In this document: piece after piece, positions 35,350 to 44,102 of the stretch
Layout of the letters: each line of letters starts with the position of its first letter
Numbering within the stretch: the first letter of the stretch is position 1
Assembly (NCBI GenBank): GCA_019414465.1
Contig: DXLY01000002.1
Span: forward strand, 11,748-61,939
DNA from: Collinsella sp.
GTDB taxonomy: Bacteria > Actinomycetota > Coriobacteriia > Coriobacteriales > Coriobacteriaceae
DNA: 50,192 bases
Reading direction: 5' to 3'
Notes under the pieces: model-generated
Databases searched by the model: none
Told to the model about the DNA's origin: nothing
What the model saw: the letters and a program-made list of their open reading frames with translations, nothing else
Made by a program: the position numbers and the translations under genes

Positions 35350-36339
35350 ATGGTAAGTATTGTTCTTGCTAGCCATGGGGACTTGGCAGCTGGAATCAAG
35401 CAGACGGGCTCGATGGTCTTTGGCGATCAGCCGTCTGTTGCCGTGGTCTCGCTCGAGCCGAGCATGGGCCCCGACGACTTCCGTGCCAAGGTCGAGGAAG
35501 CAATCGCTTCCTTCGAAGACCAGGAGCAGGTGCTCTTCCTCGTTGATCTGTGGGGCGGCACGCCGTTCAACCAGATCAGCGGGCTCATCGAGGGCCACGA
35601 TTCCTGGGCTATCGTCACCGGTGTCAACCTGCCTATGCTCATCGAGGCATATTCGCAGCGCTTTGACGCAAAGAACACTGCACATGCGATCGCAAAACAT
35701 CTCGTGACTGAGGCTAAGGCTGGCGTGCGTGTCAAGCCCGAGTCTCTGGAGCCCGAGGAGAAGAAGCCGGCTGCGGCCGCCGCTGCTCCTGCAGGCGCCA
35801 TCCCTCCGGGAACGGTCATCGGCGACGGGCACATCAAGATTGCCCACGTCCGTATCGACACCCGTCTGCTTCATGGTCAGGTGGCCACCACGTGGACCAA
35901 GCAGATCAACCCCAACCGCATCATCGTGGTTTCCGACGGCGTTGCTCACGATGAGCTCCGTAAGACCATGATCGAGCAGGCTGCCCCTCCGGGAGTCCAT
36001 GCCAACGTCGTGCCCATCAAGAAGATGGCCGAGGTCGTCAAGGACACGCGCTTTGGTGACACCAAGGCCATGCTGCTCTTTGAGAACCCGCAGGATCTGC
36101 TCAAGGCCATCGAGGCCGGCGTCGACATCAAGGAAGTCAACATCGGTTCCATGGCTCACTCCAAGGGCAAGGTCGTCGTCACCAACGCCGTCGCTATGGG
36201 CGATGACGACGTCAAGACTCTCGAGGCCCTCAAGGCCAAGGGCGTCAAGTTCGAGGTCCGCAAGGTTCCTTCGGATGCTTCCGAGGATCTCGACGCCATG
36301 TTGAAGAAAGCTAAGGCCGAACTGGCCGCTCAAGCATAG
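35350..36339 (+). CDS. manX: PTS system Man-family EIIAB component
   Basis: 329 residues from the ATG at 35350, seven bases after AAAAAGGAGG; a GTG one codon earlier is possible. The EIIA domain (1 to about 125) carries the phospho-acceptor His9 in LASHGDLAAG. An Ala/Pro-rich hinge (about 133-158) leads to the EIIB domain with His175 in RIDTRLLHGQV. It passes phosphate from HPr to the incoming hexose. First gene of the three-gene man operon. Confidence 0.96.
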   Translation: MVSIVLASHGDLAAGIKQTGSMVFGDQPSVAVVSLEPSMGPDDFRAKVEEAIASFEDQEQVLFLVDLWGGTPFNQISGLIEGHDSWAIVTGVNLPMLIEAYSQRFDAKNTAHAIAKHLVTEAKAGVRVKPESLEPEEKKPAAAAAAPAGAIPPGTVIGDGHIKIAHVRIDTRLLHGQVATTWTKQINPNRIIVVSDGVAHDELRKTMIEQAAPPGVHANVVPIKKMAEVVKDTRFGDTKAMLLFENPQDLLKAIEAGVDIKEVNIGSMAHSKGKVVVTNAVAMGDDDVKTLEALKAKGVKFEVRKVPSDASEDLDAMLKKAKAELAAQA

Positions 36340-36357
36340 TAAAGGAGGGTCCGATAC

Positions 36358-37176
36358 ATGTCTGCAATCACTATTCTGCTTGTTGCGATTGTCGCGTTGC
36401 TTGCCGGTATGGAAGGCATTCTGGATGAGTTCCAGTTCCATCAGCCGCTCGTGGCATGCACGCTTATCGGTCTCGTAACCGGTCACCTTCAGGAGGGCAT
36501 CCTCCTGGGCGGTTCGCTCCAGATGATGGCCCTTGGCTGGGCTAACGTCGGCGCCGCCGTCGCGCCTGACGCCGCTCTGGCCTCGGTCGCTTCTTCGATC
36601 ATCATGGTGCTCGCCCTCAACGGCGGCGCCACTGATTCGGCCAAGGCCGTTACCGCGGCCATCGCCGTCGCCGTCCCGCTGTCGGTCGCTGGTCTGTTCC
36701 TGACCATGATCTGCCGTACCATTGCTACCGCTATCGCTCACGCCATGGACGGTTGCGCCGAGAAGGGCGACTTCTCCGGCATCGAGCGCTGGCAGTACGC
36801 TGCCATCCTCATGCAGGGCCTTCGTATCGCCATCCCGGCAGTACTTCTGTGCATCATCCCGGCCGAGGCCGTTACCAACGCGCTTAACGCTATGCCCGAC
36901 TGGCTGTCCGGCGGCATGGCTGTCGGCGGCGGCATGGTCGCTTCCGTCGGTTACGCCATGGTCATCAACATGATGGCCACCAAGGAGACCTGGCCGTTCT
37001 TCATCCTCGGCTTTGTCCTTGCTGCCATCCCTCAGCTCACGCTGATCGCCCTTGGCCTCATCGGCATCTCCCTTGCCCTCATCTACCTTGGCCTTAAGGA
37101 TCTGGCCAAGCAGGGTGGCGGCATGGGCGGTGGCTCCGGCGACCCGCTCGGCGACATTCTGAACGATTACGAGTAG
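36358..37176 (+). CDS. manY: PTS system Man-family EIIC component
   Basis: 272 residues, polytopic. It starts MSAITILLVAIVALLAGMEG; the family signature GGSLQMMALGWANVGAAVAPD is present. It forms the sugar channel with EIID. The ATG has AAAGGAGG upstream, 18 bases after manX. Confidence 0.96.
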   Translation: MSAITILLVAIVALLAGMEGILDEFQFHQPLVACTLIGLVTGHLQEGILLGGSLQMMALGWANVGAAVAPDAALASVASSIIMVLALNGGATDSAKAVTAAIAVAVPLSVAGLFLTMICRTIATAIAHAMDGCAEKGDFSGIERWQYAAILMQGLRIAIPAVLLCIIPAEAVTNALNAMPDWLSGGMAVGGGMVASVGYAMVINMMATKETWPFFILGFVLAAIPQLTLIALGLIGISLALIYLGLKDLAKQGGGMGGGSGDPLGDILNDYE

Positions 37177-37192
37177 GAGGGGAGTGATACAT

Positions 37193-38113
37193 ATGGCAGA
37201 GAACAAGATTCAGCTCACCAAGGCTGACCGCAAGAAGGTTTGCTTCCGTCATCAGTTCCTTCAGGGCTCGTGGAACTACGAGCGTATGCAGAACGGCGGC
37301 TGGTGCTTCGCAATGATCCCTGCGATCAAGAAGCTCTACACCAGCAAGGATGACCAGATTGCCGCTCTTAAGCGCCACCTGGAGTTCTATAACACCCACC
37401 CCTATGTTTCCGCCCCCGTCATTGGCGTTACCCTCGCTCTCGAGGAGGAGCGCGCCAACGGTGCCCCGATTGACGACGTCGCCATCCAGGGCGTCAAGGT
37501 CGGTATGATGGGCCCGCTCGCCGGTGTCGGCGACCCCGCCTTCTGGTTCACCCTTCGCCCGATTCTGGGTGCTCTGGGCGCTTCCTTGGCCCTGTCCGGC
37601 AGCATCGCCGGTCCGCTGCTGTTCTTCTTCGCGTGGAACATCATCCGTTACGCCTTCCTGTGGTACACGCAGGAGTTTGGCTACAAGGTCGGCTCCTCCA
37701 TCGCCAAGGACCTCTCCGGCGGTCTGATGGGCAAGGTCACCGAGGGTGCTTCCATCCTGGGTATGTTCATCATCGGCGCCCTGGTCGAGCGCTGGGTGTC
37801 CATCTCCTTCACCCCGGTCGTCTCCAGGGTCACGCAGTCTGCTGGCGCCTTTATCGACTGGGCTAGCCTGCCCTCCGGTTCCGAGGGTATCAAGGAAGCG
37901 CTGACGATGTATAACTCCATCGGTGCTAACGCCCTTGATCAGGTGAAGGTCACCACGCTTCAGGCCAACCTCGATCAGCTCATCCCCGGCCTTGCCGCCG
38001 TGTGCCTGACCCTGCTGGTCTGCAAGCTCCTCAAGAAGAAGGTCAGCCCGATCGTCATCATCCTGGCTCTCTTCGCCGTCGGCATCATCGGTCGCGTCTG
38101 CGGCTTCATGTAA
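37193..38113 (+). CDS. manZ: PTS system Man-family EIID component
   Basis: 306 residues from the ATG at 37193 (MAENKIQLTKADR), with GGAGGGGAG upstream. Family signatures are FLQGSWNYERMQNGGWCFAM, GPLAGVGDPAFWFT and the conserved LGASLALSG membrane segment. It completes the EIIC/EIID membrane complex for mannose/glucose-type hexose uptake. It is 16 bases after manY. Confidence 0.96.
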   Translation: MAENKIQLTKADRKKVCFRHQFLQGSWNYERMQNGGWCFAMIPAIKKLYTSKDDQIAALKRHLEFYNTHPYVSAPVIGVTLALEEERANGAPIDDVAIQGVKVGMMGPLAGVGDPAFWFTLRPILGALGASLALSGSIAGPLLFFFAWNIIRYAFLWYTQEFGYKVGSSIAKDLSGGLMGKVTEGASILGMFIIGALVERWVSISFTPVVSRVTQSAGAFIDWASLPSGSEGIKEALTMYNSIGANALDQVKVTTLQANLDQLIPGLAAVCLTLLVCKLLKKKVSPIVIILALFAVGIIGRVCGFM

Positions 38114-38169
38114 GCACGCTTCGGCTTAAGACCGAGAGTTGCTAGGCAAGGGCTTTTGAGCCATTGAAA

Positions 38170-38213
38170 CGGACCGCACCCGGTGGGTACACTGGATGCG
38201 GTCCGATTGTTTT
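38170..38213 (+). terminator. Terminator between manZ and the DUF956 gene
   Basis: A perfect 9-bp stem CGGACCGCA/TGCGGTCCG with an 18-nt loop, followed by ATTGTTTTATTT. It would limit read-through from manXYZ into the DUF956 gene, whose ribosome-binding site follows at once. Confidence 0.85.
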
Positions 38214-38233
38214 ATTTGGAGGGCGAGGCGCGC

Positions 38234-38632
38234 ATGGCGCAATCTCAGAACAGCACGGTCGATCTGGCAACGCCGGCAACCTGCCTGATGGGGCTTACCA
38301 GCCACGGCAACGTGATGGTGGGCAATAAGGCGTTCGAGTATTACAACGAGCGCAATCCCGAGGATTATATTCAAATCCCGTGGGATGAGGTCGACTATAT
38401 TGCCGCCGAGGTTTTACGCGGCACCAAGAAGATCACGCGTTTTGCCATCTTCACCAAGGACAACGGTCACTTTACGTTTTCGACGCGCGACGACAAAGAG
38501 ACGCTTCGTGCTGTCCGCAAGTACGTCGACGAGGATAAGCTCGTGCGTTCGCCCGACTTTATCGATGTGACGGCCAAGGGCGCCAAGAGCATCCCCTCCG
38601 TTATCAAAAACCTCTTCCACAAAGGTAACTAG
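38234..38632 (+). CDS. DUF956 (ManO-like) protein
   Basis: 132 residues from the ATG at 38234, ten bases after GGAGGG; an upstream in-frame ATG lies in the terminator. The sequence GLTSHGNVMVGNKAFEYYNE, QIPWDEVDYIAAEV and FTKDNGHFTFSTRD matches the DUF956 family, a soluble protein almost always next to Man-family PTS genes, with a role in PTS regulation that is not well defined. It lies behind the hairpin after manZ, so it is probably expressed by read-through. Confidence 0.88.
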   Translation: MAQSQNSTVDLATPATCLMGLTSHGNVMVGNKAFEYYNERNPEDYIQIPWDEVDYIAAEVLRGTKKITRFAIFTKDNGHFTFSTRDDKETLRAVRKYVDEDKLVRSPDFIDVTAKGAKSIPSVIKNLFHKGN

Positions 38633-38640
38633 CTCCTCAT

Positions 38641-38709
38641 AAGTTGCGGTGAAATAGTTCCTAAATACGGCTTTAGATGCTTCAGACAGGAACTATTCCA
38701 CCGCAACTT
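38641..38709. repeat. Palindrome with 22-nt arms (AAGTTGCGGTG...)
   Basis: Arms 38641-38662 and 38688-38709 match at 21 of 22 positions around a 25-nt loop. The mismatch becomes G-U on the minus strand. The same architecture as the other intergenic palindromes, with different arm sequence. Between the DUF956 gene and the tRNA. Confidence 0.85.
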
Positions 38710-38751
38710 CGAAGTCTAGTCATGCGACGTATTGCGATGCAGTAAATCTGC

Positions 38752-38757
38752 TACACT
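38752..38757 (+). promoter_or_regulatory. Likely -10 box of the tRNA-Arg gene
   Basis: TACACT, ending ten bases before the tRNA 5' end. No clear -35 at proper spacing was found. Confidence 0.45.
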
Positions 38758-38767
38758 AGTACAACAT

Positions 38768-38843
38768 GCCTCCGTAGCTCAGGGGATAGAGCACCGCTCT
38801 CCTAAAGCGGGTGTCGACGGTTCGAATCCGCCCGGGGGCACCA
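38768..38843 (+). tRNA. tRNA-Arg (CCU anticodon)
   Basis: A full cloverleaf is seen. The acceptor GCCTCCG pairs with CGGGGGC, the D arm is GCTC/GAGC, and the anticodon stem CCGCT/AGCGG holds the CTCCTAA loop (anticodon CCT, decoding AGG). The variable loop is five bases, the T loop is TTCGAAT, and an encoded CCA follows at 38841-38843. The T stem has an A-C mismatch at position 50-64 (GACGG/CCGCC). Its 3' part is repeated 128 bases downstream. Confidence 0.95.
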
Positions 38844-39017
38844 GAGGAATATCGAGCCCGGTACCGCTACGGTGCCGGGCTCTTCTGGTCTAAGGGCAGG
38901 ATTCGAGCCGTCGACACCCGCGTCACCAATTTCCCCGCGGGGGGAGTTTTCGAATCCGCCCGGGGGCACCAGAGGAATATCGAGCCCGGTATCGCTACGG
39001 TGCCGGGCTCTTCTGGT
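38821..39017. repeat. Direct 69-bp duplication of the tRNA-Arg 3' end and terminator
   Basis: 38821-38889 and 38949-39017 are identical except for one base. Each starts at the T loop (TTCGAATCC) and runs through CCA and the terminator. The 59-base spacer contains an inverted copy of the tRNA segment GCGGGTGTCGACGG (as rc at 38908-38921). The pattern resembles an att-type duplication left at a tRNA by an integrative element, or a local inverted duplication. Confidence 0.8.
38854..38889 (+). terminator. tRNA-Arg terminator hairpin
   Basis: A 12-bp stem with one mismatch (GAGCCCGGTACC against GGTGCCGGGCTC) and a 5-nt loop, then TTCTGGT. A nearly identical copy lies at 38982-39017. Confidence 0.7.
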
Positions 39018-39030
39018 TCATGCCATGTCA

Positions 39031-39069
39031 AAAATGAAGCGCCCGCTTGCTGGGGGAGCAAGCGGGCGC
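39031..39069 (-). terminator. Terminator of the kinase/cell-wall operon
   Basis: A perfect 13-bp stem GCGCCCGCTTGCT/AGCAAGCGGGCGC with a 5-nt loop, followed on the minus strand by TTCATTTTT. It lies 53 bases after the PASTA kinase stop. Confidence 0.9.
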
Positions 39070-39121
39070 CTGTGAGCGAATATGTTTGCGGCGAGAGCCG
39101 TAATGAGCGGTTGGGTTGCGA

Positions 39122-41083
39122 CTAGTTGGTCGTACCGGAATCGTCGCCCGTGCTCGTGCCTGAACCCGAACCCGAGCCAGAAAGTGCAACCGTCAGCGTA
39201 ATCGTGCTGTCGGTGGACTGCTTGCCGGTGGGGGAGACGCCCGTAACGGTGGCGTTTTCGTTGCCACTCACGGGGTTGCCGTTCTGATCGCAGAACGCGA
39301 TGTTGTAGAAGCCGGCGTTGTTGAGCGCGGTGACGGCGGCAGAGATGCTCTTGCCGTACAGGTTGCCCGGAACGCTGGCCTTGCCGGACTTCTTGGCAAT
39401 GACGACGGTAATCGTGGCGCCGGGCTTCTGCTTACCGCTGGGGTTCCAGCTGATCACGGTGCCCTCGGTAACGGAGTCGTTCTCCTGGTAGCTCACGTCG
39501 ACGCCAAAGCCCGCCATATCGAGGGCGTTGCGCGCCTGGGCCTCGGTCATGTCGGTCAGGTCGGGGACGGACGTGGTATCCGGGCCGCTGGAGACCTTGT
39601 ACGAGATGGTTGTGCCCTTCTCGACCTCCTTGCCGGCAACAGTGCCCTGCTCAAAGACCTGGCCCTCATCGGCCTCGTTGGCCTCCTCGGAGGCGTTGCC
39701 CTTCAGGCCAACGCTTGCCAGCGCGGCTTCTGCCTGGTCCTTGGTCAGGCCGACAAGCTGGGGAACCTCAACCTTCTCGGAGGGCTTGGGGCCCTTGGAG
39801 ATCACCAGGTTCACCTTGGTGCCCTTGGCCTTCTTGGTGTGGCCGTTGGGCGTTTGCTCGGCGACCTTGCCCTCGTCGACATCGTCGTTGTAGCTTTGGT
39901 CGATGGTGCCGACCTCGAGGCCGGCTTCCTTGATCAGCTCGACGGCAGTCTGCTGGTCCTTGCCCAGCACGTCGGGCACGGGGACCTGCTCGCCGCCAAA
40001 GAGCCCTGTGGCAAAGGCCACCACGATGCCGATGACGGCAACAGCTGCCACCACGGCGGCGATGATCTTGTTCTTGTTGGATTTGGGCTTTTCGACCTCG
40101 TAGGAGCCGGTGGAGCCCGAAACCGAGCTACGGGCGGTATTCTGGCCGCTCACGCCCGAGACGGGACGCACCATGGCGCGCGTCTGATCGGAAAGCTCGC
40201 GAGTCTTGGTGGCGCCCAGCTCACCGGGGGCACCGATGATGCGCGTGGGCTCCGAGATGTTGACGGCACGACCGGACAGGTAGCTGTTGAGCACCTGACG
40301 CAGCTCGTCGGCGGTCTGGAAGCGGTTTGCCGGGTCTTTCTCCATGCACTTGAGGATGATGCGCTCAAGGTCGGCGTCAACACCGGAGTTGATCTGGCTC
40401 GGTGGAATAGGCAGCTCGTTGACCTGCTTGAGTGCGACCGAGATAGCGTCGTCACCGTCAAAGGGAACACGGCCGGTGGCGCACTCATACATCACGACGC
40501 CCAGCGAGTAGATATCCGAGGTGGGGCCGAGGTCCTGACCACGGGTCTGCTCGGGGCTGACGTAGTGGGCGGTTCCCAGCACGTTGTTGTCTTGCGTGAG
40601 GTGGCTGTTCTTGGCGCGCGCGATGCCAAAGTCCATCACCTTGATGTTGCCGTCGGGCAGCACCATGATGTTCTGCGGCTTAATGTCGCGGTGGATGATC
40701 TCATGCTTGTGAGCGACCGAAAGCGCGGAGCTGATCTGCGAGCCGATCTGGGCGACCTTCTTGGGGTCGAGGGCGCCGTGGCTCTTGATGCCGCTCTTAA
40801 GGTCGGTACCGCGCAGGTACTCCATGACGATGTAATAGGTGTCGCCGTCCTTGCCCCAATCGTAGACGCCCACGATATAGGGGGAGGAGAGACCGGCTGC
40901 TGCCTGGGCCTCCTGCTTAAAGCGTGCGGCGAAGGTTGCGTCGCCAGCATACTGCGGCAGCATGATCTTGACGGCAACCGTGCGGTCGAGGACCTGGTCC
41001 TGTGCACGGTAGACGGTCGCCATGCCGCCTGTCCCCACCTTATCCTTGAGGAGGTATCTTCCCCCGAGGACCCTCTGTTCCAT
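39122..41083 (-). CDS. pknB: PknB-type Ser/Thr kinase with four PASTA repeats
   Basis: 653 residues from the ATG at 41083, preceded by AGGAGCAGGA. The kinase domain (about 10-270) has GTGGMATVY, Lys39, the HRDIKPQN catalytic loop and DFGIAR. A juxtamembrane stretch follows, then one membrane segment (about 338-362) and four extracellular PASTA repeats (about 366-635) beginning VPDVLG, VPQLVG, VPDLTD and VPGNLY. The tail is Gly/Ser-rich. It senses muropeptide or lipid II and phosphorylates division and wall proteins. Last gene of the operon; 132 bases separate it from the SEDS-PBP gene. Confidence 0.96.
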   Translation of the reverse strand: MEQRVLGGRYLLKDKVGTGGMATVYRAQDQVLDRTVAVKIMLPQYAGDATFAARFKQEAQAAAGLSSPYIVGVYDWGKDGDTYYIVMEYLRGTDLKSGIKSHGALDPKKVAQIGSQISSALSVAHKHEIIHRDIKPQNIMVLPDGNIKVMDFGIARAKNSHLTQDNNVLGTAHYVSPEQTRGQDLGPTSDIYSLGVVMYECATGRVPFDGDDAISVALKQVNELPIPPSQINSGVDADLERIILKCMEKDPANRFQTADELRQVLNSYLSGRAVNISEPTRIIGAPGELGATKTRELSDQTRAMVRPVSGVSGQNTARSSVSGSTGSYEVEKPKSNKNKIIAAVVAAVAVIGIVVAFATGLFGGEQVPVPDVLGKDQQTAVELIKEAGLEVGTIDQSYNDDVDEGKVAEQTPNGHTKKAKGTKVNLVISKGPKPSEKVEVPQLVGLTKDQAEAALASVGLKGNASEEANEADEGQVFEQGTVAGKEVEKGTTISYKVSSGPDTTSVPDLTDMTEAQARNALDMAGFGVDVSYQENDSVTEGTVISWNPSGKQKPGATITVVIAKKSGKASVPGNLYGKSISAAVTALNNAGFYNIAFCDQNGNPVSGNENATVTGVSPTGKQSTDSTITLTVALSGSGSGSGTSTGDDSGTTN

Positions 41084-41215
41084 TCCTGCTCCTAACATAA
41101 CTATTCGCTCAACGATGTGTGTAGTACCTACGATGTGGCCGCTGGGGCCGTGTGGCGCGTTGCCGCTAACTCTTCGGCCGCGGCGCGCCTCGGGTGTCCG
41201 ATTCGATCATGGGCA

Positions 41216-44086
41216 TCACGCTCCCTGTGCGGCGAGCGCCGCGGTCAGGACGATGCCGGCAATCTTGGCCGCCTTGACGTCGTGTTTGTCGTAATCCTCC
41301 AAGGCCACCGAGATGGCGACCGTGGGTGAATCGTAAGGTGCAAAGCCAACGAACATCGAGTTGACGTTGGTGCCGCCGGTCTCGGCCGAGCCGGTCTTGC
41401 CGGCGACCTTGACGCCGGGGACCTGGGCATCGGTGCCGGTACCGGACTGGACGACGGCGAGCATGGCCTGCTTGACCTGGTCGGCCGTGGCGGAGCTGAC
41501 GGCCTGACCCAGCGAGCGGGACTGCGTGGTCTTGACCACAGTTCCGTCCGGGGCGAGTACCTGGGCTACAAAGTACGGGTCCATGACCACGCCACTGTTA
41601 GCGATGGCGGCGGCAATCACGGCGTTTTGCATGACGGTGGTCTGCGGCCCGGGCGTGTGGTCCATGCCGACAGGCTGGCCGGCGCCGGCCCAGGCGGTCT
41701 CCCACTCGGTCATGAGCGACGGGTCGGCCATGATGGAGGCCGCGGAGGTCAGGTCCTGGCCGAGCTTTTGGCCGTAGCCAAAGGCGTTGGCAAACTGCAC
41801 GAGCGTGTTTGCGCCAACTTCGTTTGCCACCTGGCCAAAGACGACGTTGGAAGACACGGCAAAGGCCTGCTGCAGGCTGATGGTGCCGTAGCTCTCGTTG
41901 GCATAGTTGGTGACCGGCGCGTTGCCGATGTCCATGGAGCCGGGCGCCTGGTAGGTGCTGGTAAGGCTGGCGGTGCCGGTCTCGAGTGCCGCGGAAAGCG
42001 TAACGACCTTAAACGTGGAGCCCGGCGTGTACAGCGCGTCCATGGCGCGATTGTACATGGAGCCGTCCTCGCCGCCGCCCGCCTGCAGCAGGGCGTCGAT
42101 GTTGGTGTTGTCATAGGTGGGCGAGCTGGCGCATGCGAGCACCGCACCGGTACGCGGGTCGATGACCACTACAGCGCCCTTAAAGCCCTTGAGCGCCTGC
42201 TCGGCCGCCGTCTGGATACGCGAGTCGATGGTGAGCTTGGCGGTGTTGCCCGGCTGGGTCTGGCCCGCGAGCGACGCGATGGCGTTGTTCCAGCTGGAGT
42301 AATCCTTAGAGCCGGTGAGCGTGTCGTTCATGACACTCTCGATGGCGGTGGTGCCATACTGCTGGCTCACGTAGCCAACCACGTGCGCTGCCAGGTTGCC
42401 GTTGGGGTAGGAGCGTACGTAGGTGCCGTCCTCCTGCTGCAGCGACTCGGCCAGCGTCACGCCGTCGGACGTGATGATGGAACCGCGCTGGATGTACTTG
42501 GAGCGGGCGATAGTGTGGTTGTTGGTCGGCATATCCTGATAGTCCTTGGCCTTGATGACCTGGACATAGGTGAGGTTGCCGATAAGGATGGCGAACAGCG
42601 CCGTAAAGGCGAGCACCGCACGGGTTAGACGGTTGGCGAGCGCAACGCGGCCGAGCACACCGGATTCAGGCGTGTCGAGCAGGCGACGGCGCATGCGCGA
42701 GCCGACGGAATGGCTGCCGCTGCCGTAGGAAGACGAGGTGGCAAGGCGCGTGCCCGTCGGGGCGGCGGCGGATGCGACCTGATCATCGGTGATGGCGGTC
42801 ATGGTGCCGGTGCCGGTAAGCTCGGCCTCGCGTCCGGTCGCTTCGTCACCGGCGCGCAGCAGGAGCGCGACGATGATAAAGCTTGCCAGCAGCGAGGAAC
42901 CGCCCTGGCTCATAAAGGGCAGGGTGACGCCGGTCAGCGGGATCAGGCGGGTAACGCCGCCCACGATCAAAAAGGCCTGGAAGCTGATGGCGGCCGTAAG
43001 GCCCGTGGCGCTAAAGGCGGCGAGGTCGGATTTAGCGCGGGCAGCCGTGGTGAGGCCACGCACGGCAAAGAGCATAAACAGGATGAGCACGGCGCCGCCG
43101 CCCAAAAGGCCCATCTCCTCGCCGATGGCAGAGAAGATAAAGTCGGACTCGACGACAGGGATGTTGTTGGCCATGCCGTTGCCGATACCAACACCGACCA
43201 GACCGCCATCGGCAAGCGAGAAGAGCGACTGGACGATCTGGTAGCCCTGGCCCTGGGCGTCCTTAAACGGATCGACCCAAACTTGGAAGCGCACCTGAAC
43301 GTGCGACAGGAACTTGTAGGCGCCCACGGCGCCGACGGCCAAGAGCGCAAGGCCGATAACGACATACGAAAAGCGCCCCGTGGCAACGTAGAGCATCAGC
43401 AAGAAGATAGTGTAGAACAGCACGGCCGAACCCAGGTCGCGTTCGAAGACGACGACGAGCAGGCACACACCCCACACGGCAAACAGCGGCAGCAGCAGTC
43501 GCAGGCGAGGGATCTTAAAGCCCAGGATCTTGCGGTTGGAGATGGAGAGCAGCTCGCGGTTCTCGGCCAGGTACCCGGCCAGGAACAGCACGATAAAGAC
43601 CTTGGCGAACTCGCCAGGCTGGATGGTAAAGCCCGCGATGCGAATCCACAGCTTGGAGCCCGAGATCGTGGTGCCGATAAAGATGGGCAGCATCAGCAGG
43701 ATGATGCCGATAATGCCAAAGGTGTACTTGTAGCGCATGACCACGTCGAGGTTTTTGACCAGTGCGAGCGTTCCCACCATCAGGGCCACCGAGACAAACA
43801 GGATGATGAGCTGTGAGATCGCGAGAGCGGGTGCGAGACGCGTCACGAACGTGATACCGATGCCCGAAAGCACAAAGACAATGGGCAGGATGGCGGGGTC
43901 GGCACCGGGCGCCAAGATGCGCACGGCAATGTGGGCCGCGGCAAAGGCGGCAAAGAGGCCGATCGGTACGGCGAGCGTCTCAAAGGAGATGGCAGCGCCC
44001 GCGGTGAGCACGTACATCGCATACAGCAGGATGACGGGGAACGCCGAGGCGATGAGCAAGAGCAGCTCGGTGTTGCGGCGACTCAT
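41216..44086 (-). CDS. SEDS glycosyltransferase (RodA/FtsW) fused to a class B penicillin-binding protein
   Basis: 956 residues from the ATG at 44086, with AAGGGAG upstream. Residues 1 to about 415 are a polytopic RodA/FtsW domain (GSKLWIRIAGFTIQPGEFAK, FERDLGSA, VDPFKDAQGQGYQIVQS, the MSQGGSS motif). A polar linker of about 60 residues and one more membrane segment (about 489-510) follow. The class B transpeptidase carries STFK near 690, SSN near 745 and KTGS near 897. In most Actinobacteria these are separate neighbouring genes rodA and pbpA. Here one polypeptide can polymerise and cross-link peptidoglycan. Fourth of five genes downstream of the first kinase, 16 bases after the phosphatase gene. 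Confidence 0.95.
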   Translation of the reverse strand: MSRRNTELLLLIASAFPVILLYAMYVLTAGAAISFETLAVPIGLFAAFAAAHIAVRILAPGADPAILPIVFVLSGIGITFVTRLAPALAISQLIILFVSVALMVGTLALVKNLDVVMRYKYTFGIIGIILLMLPIFIGTTISGSKLWIRIAGFTIQPGEFAKVFIVLFLAGYLAENRELLSISNRKILGFKIPRLRLLLPLFAVWGVCLLVVVFERDLGSAVLFYTIFLLMLYVATGRFSYVVIGLALLAVGAVGAYKFLSHVQVRFQVWVDPFKDAQGQGYQIVQSLFSLADGGLVGVGIGNGMANNIPVVESDFIFSAIGEEMGLLGGGAVLILFMLFAVRGLTTAARAKSDLAAFSATGLTAAISFQAFLIVGGVTRLIPLTGVTLPFMSQGGSSLLASFIIVALLLRAGDEATGREAELTGTGTMTAITDDQVASAAAPTGTRLATSSSYGSGSHSVGSRMRRRLLDTPESGVLGRVALANRLTRAVLAFTALFAILIGNLTYVQVIKAKDYQDMPTNNHTIARSKYIQRGSIITSDGVTLAESLQQEDGTYVRSYPNGNLAAHVVGYVSQQYGTTAIESVMNDTLTGSKDYSSWNNAIASLAGQTQPGNTAKLTIDSRIQTAAEQALKGFKGAVVVIDPRTGAVLACASSPTYDNTNIDALLQAGGGEDGSMYNRAMDALYTPGSTFKVVTLSAALETGTASLTSTYQAPGSMDIGNAPVTNYANESYGTISLQQAFAVSSNVVFGQVANEVGANTLVQFANAFGYGQKLGQDLTSAASIMADPSLMTEWETAWAGAGQPVGMDHTPGPQTTVMQNAVIAAAIANSGVVMDPYFVAQVLAPDGTVVKTTQSRSLGQAVSSATADQVKQAMLAVVQSGTGTDAQVPGVKVAGKTGSAETGGTNVNSMFVGFAPYDSPTVAISVALEDYDKHDVKAAKIAGIVLTAALAAQGA

Positions 44087-44102
44087 AAGCGGCACTCCCT
44101 TT

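Noticed and set aside
35269..37206. 645-codon open frame antisense to manXY
   Set aside because: Shadow frame opposite two firmly identified PTS genes.
38821..39017. Second tRNA gene in the duplicated segment
   Set aside because: Only the T-loop-to-CCA part is present; no D arm or anticodon arm precedes it.
38811..39125. Short proteins over the tRNA-Arg and its duplicated region
   Set aside because: They are translations of tRNA and terminator repeats, not genes.
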